10,248 nucleotides of DNA, taken from contig CAKSEI010000039.1 of assembly GCA_934446285.1 (NCBI GenBank), positions 1 through 10,248 of the forward strand, given 5' to 3'. Shown piece by piece: positions 5,067 through 10,248 of this stretch. This DNA is from an uncultured Eubacteriales bacterium (GTDB taxonomy: Bacteria > Bacillota > Clostridia > Oscillospirales > CAG-272). Under the pieces are notes generated by a model. That model had not been told where the DNA came from and made no database searches. It was given only the letters and a program-made list of their open reading frames with translations. The position numbers and the translations under genes are program-made. Numbering within the stretch: the first letter of the stretch is position 1; each line of letters begins with the position of its first letter.

Positions 5067-7826
5067 TTACTTCTCCTCGCAGAGAACCGCATCCTCGGCG
5101 ACGAGCGTCCAGCTTTCCTTTAAGCGCATATCGCCGTGCACACGATACCAACGGCAGGGGGTGAAGGCGTTGCCGTTGTTCGTGTCGACCGACCAGTTCC
5201 ATGAGTGCAGCGCGTATTGGTCGTGCGCCGTCTTGTCACCCCAGTCAATCTTCTTGCCCGTAAACGGATTTACGGGTGAGTCGATTACCCCCGAGACGGC
5301 AAGTGTCGGTACATCCGCGTTCGTCATAAACGTGCTGTCGCACTTAAAGCCCTCGGCATTAAAATCCTTTACGAGCAGCAGCGGGTAAAAGCCCTCAAGG
5401 TCGATGCCGTCGTCAAGGAGCATGTCCTCCCGCTGATTAAAGTTAAATCCGTGGTCGGAGACAAGGATTATACGCGTATTGTCGTATATGCCCTCCTCGC
5501 GCAGATAGTCAAACCAATCGCACAGGCGCATGAGCGACGCTATATTCGCCTGATAGTTCGCCATGGTGGCTACACTGTCGACCTTTAGCGTCTTGCCGTC
5601 ATATACAAAGCGGTCGGGGTGCTCCTCGGCATATTTTCTGTTGTCAACATGCTTCTTCGGCTCAAACTCACCCTCCTGCAGCAGCATTGGGTCATGAGTC
5701 GTCTCATTCGACATCATAAGAAACGACAGTCCGTCCGTGTCCTCGATACGCGTCATATTCTTCATCTGCTCGAGCACCTCATAGGAATCCATGAAGTTTG
5801 AATACAGCCCGTCCGCAGTGTACAGGTCGCCGTCGTAGGTCTGCTGCCAGCCCGTACCGGCTTCCTCCTTTTTCGAGCTGCTGTTGTACGATCCGTTGTT
5901 GTACAGCACATTCTGGAGCAGCAGAGGAGAGGCCTTCGTAATTCCGAAACAGAAGAAATTACGCTTGTTTGAACGTATCACGCTCTTCTTTATCGACGGG
6001 TCGGAGAAATGTCCCTTTGTTATAAATGCGGAAATCCCCTCGTACTTGTCGTAGATTGACAGGTCGGGGATGAGCTTATATCCCGCATACGGCGGGTCAA
6101 AGACCGTGACAGACGCTCCCTCCCGTGAGAAGAGCACGGGCATGACCGAGAGCGCCTCATTCTGCTTGTCCTTAAGCGACTCATTTACCCGTGCGTTTAT
6201 CTTCGCGGGAGTATATTCATACCCGCCGAAAAGCGACGGTGTACAAAAATTCGTATTCTGACCGAACGAAATTACATTGTCATACCACGTAAAGCCGTCG
6301 AGGCGACTCTTCAGCTCGGGGATCTCGTTAAAAATATACGGCAGATAAACATTCATCGCGCGGTCAAGCATGATGACTACGACGTTTTTGCCGTTTTTCT
6401 TAAGTGTAAAATGAGGTGAACTCTCCGACTGCGTGCGCGCGATATCGCTGACGCTGCGGAAAACGCCGACGGTGTTTATGCAGCTCATACACATGAGCGC
6501 CGCGGTGCATACGCACACGGCGGAAGAGGCTTTCTTCTTTAACAGGTGCGCGGCAAAAAGCAATACCGCGCCCGTAAGGACGAGCACCGCAAGGTTGAGC
6601 AGCTTCTCTGAGCGCTCAAAGCTCATGCCTCCGTCGTAGGTCAGCAGGGAAGAGAGATTTCCGAGCTTCCTGCCGAAGAACATATAGTCGACGGTGACAA
6701 CCCCCGCGAGCACGAGAGAGGCGCGGTCAAAGAGCGTGCGTGCGCCCTCTCCCGCCATACGGTAGAATATTCCCGCCCATATGACAAAAGTACCGAGCGC
6801 GAGGCAAAAGGACGAGAGCGCATACCACGCGGGATGATAAAAGAGCGAGATATCAACAAACTCCTCGGGAGATGCCTTGATTATCGTAGTCGGGATGAGC
6901 AGTCCCGTGAATACCGCAAGATACAGCGCGCAGGCAAAAAACAGTCTGCCGTCGGAATGAACCGACACGCCGCGCGACATATGCCCGAGCAGCTTCTTTA
7001 TATAAGGCATTGCAAGCGGCATTTCAAGTGCGGCTGCTGCCGCGACAAATAGCAGTACGCGCAGAGGCGAGAGCGCCCCGTAGAAGAAAAGCCCGTATAC
7101 GAGCACGCCGATACCCGCGGCGGAGCAAAAATACCGCAGCGCCGTATACGCTCCCTTTACCTTTGTCACAAAGGTTTTCGCGAGCGAGAAAAGGTTATTT
7201 AACGTCCAGTAGAAAACAAGCCCCGACGGCGACGAATAGAGAAATACAAGGAAGAAAAGCGCCATGCAGTACAGCTGAATTTTCGTCTTCGTCAGGCTGT
7301 CGCGCGTGAAGATAACGCAGCTCACGAGATTTACCGCCGTCATGATAAACGGCAGCAGATTTACCGTAAGTCCGGCTATATGAATAAGCCCGTCGGGCGC
7401 ACCCATATCGGAGATCGGTCCGAGCGAGACGCCGCCGAGCAGCTTAGGATTTGAGAGGAAACGGTAAGCCGCGATGAAAAAGGGAATTTCGAGCAGCAGA
7501 GAGGCAGCACCCTTGAGAACATATGTCGGCTTGTAGCCGTTCTGTCTGTAGTATGTCTGCAGCATGAGCATACGCTCATCCCCGCGAAAGGTCTTTTTAA
7601 TATGGTCAACGCCCTTTTTCAGGCGCATTTCCGTCTGCTTTTCCTCCTCCTGCAGCTCATCCGCGCGCCTGTAGAGCGGCAGAACAAGCAGGTTCATAAA
7701 GAGGCTGAGTGCGACGACCGAAAGCGCCGGGTCACCGAGCAGTCTTTGCGAGAGCGCATATATTACTTCAAAGATAAGCTCAAGAGGCTTTATAAGTAAT
7801 GTTCCGAGTATATCAAAAAATGACAT
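5067..7826 (-). CDS. YidC/Oxa1-like domain fused to LtaS/sulfatase-like domain
   Basis: This 919-residue membrane protein has three parts. Residues 1-222 look like a full YidC/Oxa1 core: an amphipathic N-terminal helix, a first segment ending NLLVLPLYRR (45-54), a charged cytoplasmic coil about 54-98, then segments near 103-122, 148-173, 182-198 and 202-220. Residues about 228-456 hold seven more hydrophobic segments. Residues about 478-880 form an alkaline-phosphatase-superfamily domain: IMLDRA (Asp488), NTNFCTPSLFGG with likely nucleophile Thr525, TTHDP (His711) and SDHG (Asp791, His792). This matches the single-metal LtaS/EptA layout, with Asp in place of Glu at the first ligand. The segment count places the catalytic domain outside. 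The YidC groove arginine is replaced by Asn45, so insertase activity is doubtful. The start has GGAG 8 bases upstream, inside the last codons of the preceding gene, so the two are translationally close. It may transfer phosphoglycerol or a similar group to a surface polymer; that is inference. Confidence 0.85.
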   Translation of the reverse strand: MSFFDILGTLLIKPLELIFEVIYALSQRLLGDPALSVVALSLFMNLLVLPLYRRADELQEEEKQTEMRLKKGVDHIKKTFRGDERMLMLQTYYRQNGYKPTYVLKGAASLLLEIPFFIAAYRFLSNPKLLGGVSLGPISDMGAPDGLIHIAGLTVNLLPFIMTAVNLVSCVIFTRDSLTKTKIQLYCMALFFLVFLYSSPSGLVFYWTLNNLFSLAKTFVTKVKGAYTALRYFCSAAGIGVLVYGLFFYGALSPLRVLLFVAAAAALEMPLAMPYIKKLLGHMSRGVSVHSDGRLFFACALYLAVFTGLLIPTTIIKASPEEFVDISLFYHPAWYALSSFCLALGTFVIWAGIFYRMAGEGARTLFDRASLVLAGVVTVDYMFFGRKLGNLSSLLTYDGGMSFERSEKLLNLAVLVLTGAVLLFAAHLLKKKASSAVCVCTAALMCMSCINTVGVFRSVSDIARTQSESSPHFTLKKNGKNVVVIMLDRAMNVYLPYIFNEIPELKSRLDGFTWYDNVISFGQNTNFCTPSLFGGYEYTPAKINARVNESLKDKQNEALSVMPVLFSREGASVTVFDPPYAGYKLIPDLSIYDKYEGISAFITKGHFSDPSIKKSVIRSNKRNFFCFGITKASPLLLQNVLYNNGSYNSSSKKEEAGTGWQQTYDGDLYTADGLYSNFMDSYEVLEQMKNMTRIEDTDGLSFLMMSNETTHDPMLLQEGEFEPKKHVDNRKYAEEHPDRFVYDGKTLKVDSVATMANYQANIASLMRLCDWFDYLREEGIYDNTRIILVSDHGFNFNQREDMLLDDGIDLEGFYPLLLVKDFNAEGFKCDSTFMTNADVPTLAVSGVIDSPVNPFTGKKIDWGDKTAHDQYALHSWNWSVDTNNGNAFTPCRWYRVHGDMRLKESWTLVAEDAVLCEEK

Positions 7827-7829
7827 CTT

Positions 7830-9068
7830 TTATTCTCCATGCGTATTTGACGCCTCTGCAAGCTTTTTTTCGATAAAATCCGCGGCGCGGACCGCTCCCT
7901 CTCCCGGGTATGCCCATGTTTCCCCGCGCACCTCTCTCCGTCCCTCGGCAAATCGCGAATCGGTAAGGCATTCATCTATCATTGTGCGCAGGTCTGCGGC
8001 GTTCTCTTTTGTCAGCTCACGCCCGATACGGGGGAGAGCCGAGAATGTCCAGAGCGGACGCTCAAGCCACCAGGCATCATACGGTCCGTAGTCAAAGTCT
8101 GCGGACGCGTATATCACGGGCTTGTCGTATACGAGTGCAAAGTCAAATATTACACCCGAGAAATCGGAAATAAGTATATCTGCGCGGCGCAGCACCTCGA
8201 AATTGTCGCTGTCGCGATTCCACTCGAGCGACGGGCTGTCGGGGTACTCCGCCATGAGCGACTCTATCATATCCTTTTCGGAGGTAAACGACTGCGGATG
8301 CGGGCGGATAATTATATGATATCCCGTTGAGAGAAGTTTGTCTATAATGCTCCCGCCTATCCTGCTGAAAATCGCGCTCTTGCCCCATGACGGAGCAAGC
8401 AGCACCGTGCGCTCATGCGGCGGCAGGGGCGGCGCTTCCCTCAGGCGGCGGAGCATGTCGTCCATATACGGTATGCCTATCTTGCATATCTGTTTTGTGC
8501 GCGTGCCGCGCATACTCTCAAGCTCCCTTATATCCCTCTCCTGATAGTCGCCCGATATCATCACCGCGTCATAGTAGTCAAGCCCGAACATACGGTAGGT
8601 GCTCGCCTCGCTTGCCGCATGGAGCAGATGAAGATAAAGCCGCACATCCTTTGAGCGCTTCCATTGATAAACGTCAAGCCCGGGGGTGGTCGAGAGGACC
8701 ACATCCGCCTTTATGAAATTCAGCTTTGCGAAAGCCCTGTTACCCTCTCCTATAAACTGCGGGTGAACGTGCGGCAGCGGGCAGTCAAGCGCCGGATCGT
8801 CAGGCGAGGCGGTCATATAGCTCACGTCCACCGAGCGCGCGTCAAGCTCGCGCAGAACGGGCAGAAAAACACTGTAGTACCTCTTATCGTCGGAGAAGAG
8901 AACGAGGCGCTGCCTCTTCGTATCGGCTGCCGCCTCACCCTTTCCTCCGTGCAGAAGAAACCGCAGCTTGACGAGCCACGCCTTGAACATATACACGGCG
9001 GCACCGAGCACTCCGACGAGTATCGCGAAAAGCATACTGCCCGTGCCCGGGTCTATATACAGCCTCAT
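7830..9068 (-). CDS. CDP-glycerol glycerophosphotransferase family protein
   Basis: This 412-residue protein belongs to the Glyphos_transf family (TagB/TagF-like), which moves glycerol- or ribitol-phosphate from a CDP donor onto a lipid-linked or polymer acceptor at the inner membrane face. Residues 1-40 are an anchor starting MRLYIDPGTGS followed by a hydrophobic segment (about 12-30) and a basic stretch. The transferase half shows HLLHA (147-151), LLAPSWG (223-229), RPHPQS (255-260) and SDFSGVIFDFALVYDKPVIY (301-320), the family's nucleotide-binding landmarks. At 412 residues it holds one catalytic domain and lacks the extended membrane-binding parts of large TagF polymerases, so it may add one or a few units. 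The start has GGAG 8 bases upstream. It is the first gene of an operon with the YidC-fusion gene, 3 bases apart. Donor and acceptor are not readable from sequence. Confidence 0.87.
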   Translation of the reverse strand: MRLYIDPGTGSMLFAILVGVLGAAVYMFKAWLVKLRFLLHGGKGEAAADTKRQRLVLFSDDKRYYSVFLPVLRELDARSVDVSYMTASPDDPALDCPLPHVHPQFIGEGNRAFAKLNFIKADVVLSTTPGLDVYQWKRSKDVRLYLHLLHAASEASTYRMFGLDYYDAVMISGDYQERDIRELESMRGTRTKQICKIGIPYMDDMLRRLREAPPLPPHERTVLLAPSWGKSAIFSRIGGSIIDKLLSTGYHIIIRPHPQSFTSEKDMIESLMAEYPDSPSLEWNRDSDNFEVLRRADILISDFSGVIFDFALVYDKPVIYASADFDYGPYDAWWLERPLWTFSALPRIGRELTKENAADLRTMIDECLTDSRFAEGRREVRGETWAYPGEGAVRAADFIEKKLAEASNTHGE

Positions 9069-9106
9069 TTTGTCCGCTCCTTGATTTTATTATTCAACAG
9101 ACTGTT

Positions 9107-9135
9107 ATTTTACACCTTTTGACGCAGAAAGTCAA
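9107..9135 (-). promoter_or_regulatory. Sigma-A promoter for the transferase/YidC-fusion operon
   Basis: On the minus strand, TTGACT (9135-9130), a 17-base spacer and TAAAAT (9112-9107) give 5 of 6 matches in each box at ideal spacing. The start codon is 38 bases downstream. It lies in the 91-base gap after recG, so the operon need not depend on read-through. I see no operator or riboswitch in this gap, and no clear terminator for recG. Confidence 0.8.
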
Positions 9136-9159
9136 TATCCGACAGGTTAACAAACGTCG

Positions 9160-10248
9160 TCAGCTGACCGAACCCGCGCCGCGAACGTACATCGCGTGCA
9201 GCCTTTTTTTAAGCTCACCGTTCTCGGGCAGCGAAAGCCCGGGGTCGCGCCGCTCGGTGTCACGGGCACAGGCGAAGGCCTCACGCAGCATCTCGCTGTC
9301 CGATACGAGATTTGCCACGGCAAAGCTCAGCTCCCCGTGCTGCTTCGCCCCTCCCGCAGTGGGCAGGAAGTCGCCCGGGCCTCTCATTTTCAAATCAATT
9401 TCGGCTATCTTATATCCGTCCGAATACTCATGCAGCGCGCCGAGACGCTCGCGTGCCTGTTCGGTTTTACTGTCCGAGACGAGGACGCAGTAGGATTTTT
9501 TTTCGCCTCTGCCGACTCTGCCGCGCAGCTGATGCAGCTGGGCAAGTCCGAACCGCTCCGCATTCTCCACTATCATGAGCGTCGCCTCGGGCACGTTCAC
9601 TCCGACCTCTATCACGGTCGTGCTGACGAGCACGTCAAGTGCCCCCGAGGCAAAGTCGCGCATGGTTCGTTCCTTGTCTGCGGATTTCATTTTGCCGTAC
9701 ATAGTGCCGATGTGCAGCCCGGGCAGTCTCTCGCGCAGTCCTGCGGCGCATTCGGTGACGGACGTAAGATGCGTCCCCGCCTCTCCCGGTCTGTAGTCAA
9801 GCCCGACAAGCTCATTTTCTTCCGAGTCCACCGCGGGACACACGACGTAGACGCGCCCGCCCTCGTCGACATTTTTCTTTATAAATGCGTCGAGCCGTGT
9901 GCGATATCCGCCGTCGACGACGAACGTATCAACCTTTTGCCTGCCGGGGGGCAGCTCATCTATACGCGAGGAGGCGAGGTCTCCGTAAAGAATGAGCGAC
10001 AGCGTGCGCGGAATGGGTGTCGCACTCATAACGAGCATATGTGCTCCCTCTCCCTTGCGGCAGAGACTCGCGCGCTGCTGCACACCGAACCTGTGCTGTT
10101 CATCGGTTATAACCAGGGCAAGGCGGGAGAACTCCACGCCGTCCGATATCAGCGCATGAGTGCCTATTATTATATCCGTCCTGCCCGATGCGATGTCCGC
10201 GAGCGCCTGCCCCTTCTGCTTTGCTCCGAGTGAGCCCGTGAGCAGGGT
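9160..10248 (-). CDS. recG: ATP-dependent DNA helicase RecG, C-terminal part
   Basis: This is about the C-terminal half (362 residues) of RecG, the helicase that regresses stalled forks and processes branched DNA. The 5' part runs off the right edge; codons read open from 10248, and the GTG at 10137 is internal. Visible parts are TLLTGSLG at the edge, motif II DEQHRFG (visible residues 49-55), motif III SATPIPRT (75-82), STTVIEVGVNVP in helicase domain 2, motif VI QLRGRVGRG and the RGPGDF start of the TRG translocation motif. Compared with the usual GTRQxG, the loop reads PT-AGGA-KQHG, a four-residue insertion with Lys for Arg, while the glutamine is kept. The C-terminal end looks complete. 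The full protein should be near 680 residues. Confidence 0.94.
   Translation of the reverse strand, partial: TLLTGSLGAKQKGQALADIASGRTDIIIGTHALISDGVEFSRLALVITDEQHRFGVQQRASLCRKGEGAHMLVMSATPIPRTLSLILYGDLASSRIDELPPGRQKVDTFVVDGGYRTRLDAFIKKNVDEGGRVYVVCPAVDSEENELVGLDYRPGEAGTHLTSVTECAAGLRERLPGLHIGTMYGKMKSADKERTMRDFASGALDVLVSTTVIEVGVNVPEATLMIVENAERFGLAQLHQLRGRVGRGEKKSYCVLVSDSKTEQARERLGALHEYSDGYKIAEIDLKMRGPGDFLPTAGGAKQHGELSFAVANLVSDSEMLREAFACARDTERRDPGLSLPENGELKKRLHAMYVRGAGSVS

Noticed and set aside
3916..5202. Long minus-strand open frame (428 codons) opposite the ABC exporter gene
   Set aside because: It lies antisense to a clear ABC exporter and has the His/Arg-rich composition of a shadow frame. 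It matches no family.
9069..9159. Riboswitch or attenuator before the transferase operon
   Set aside because: Only about 30 bases lie between the predicted transcription start and the start codon, with no stable hairpin seen.
9196..10233. Long plus-strand open frame (345 codons) opposite recG
   Set aside because: It is the complement of well-supported RecG helicase motifs and has no coherent domain of its own.

Overview
The window looks like chromosome of a Gram-positive anaerobe of the class Clostridia (Bacillota). The evidence is a lipoprotein foldase of the PrsA type, vegetative sigma-A style promoters, strong AGGAG-type ribosome binding sites, and a CDP-glycerol-dependent transferase as used for teichoic-acid-like polymers. 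GC content is moderately high and codon use looks even across the window. I see no phage, transposon, CRISPR or tRNA/rRNA gene. A genus cannot be assigned by eye.

Layout, left to right. Bases 1-288 are non-coding downstream sequence of the leftmost gene. They hold a short degenerate repeat family (three exact copies of a 12-mer), a compound stem-loop and palindromic hairpins. A minus-strand gene for a secreted parvulin-type peptidyl-prolyl isomerase lipoprotein (289-1782) is divergent from a plus-strand pair, rarA (1917-3152) and an ABC exporter half-transporter (3154-4878). Good sigma-A promoters for both directions sit in the 134-base gap. Bases 4879-5066 are a convergent intergenic region with several hairpins, the strongest being a bidirectional terminator. 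A two-gene minus-strand operon follows: a CDP-glycerol glycerophosphotransferase family protein (7830-9068), then a 919-residue YidC/Oxa1-alkaline-phosphatase-superfamily fusion (5067-7826). It has its own near-consensus promoter at 9107-9135. The right edge is the C-terminal half of recG (9160-10248), running off the window.

The most interesting part is that two-gene operon. The second protein joins a complete YidC-like core, about seven further membrane segments and an extracellular LtaS/EptA/sulfatase-like catalytic domain with its metal and nucleophile residues in place. The groove arginine that is invariant in working YidC insertases is an asparagine here. The partner gene encodes a cytoplasmic-face polyol-phosphate transferase with a YIDPGTGS-type N-terminal membrane anchor. 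Together they suggest a membrane-bound route for making or modifying a phosphoglycerol-type cell-surface polymer, in which a YidC fold has been reused. This functional reading is inference; the domain architecture is read from the sequence.
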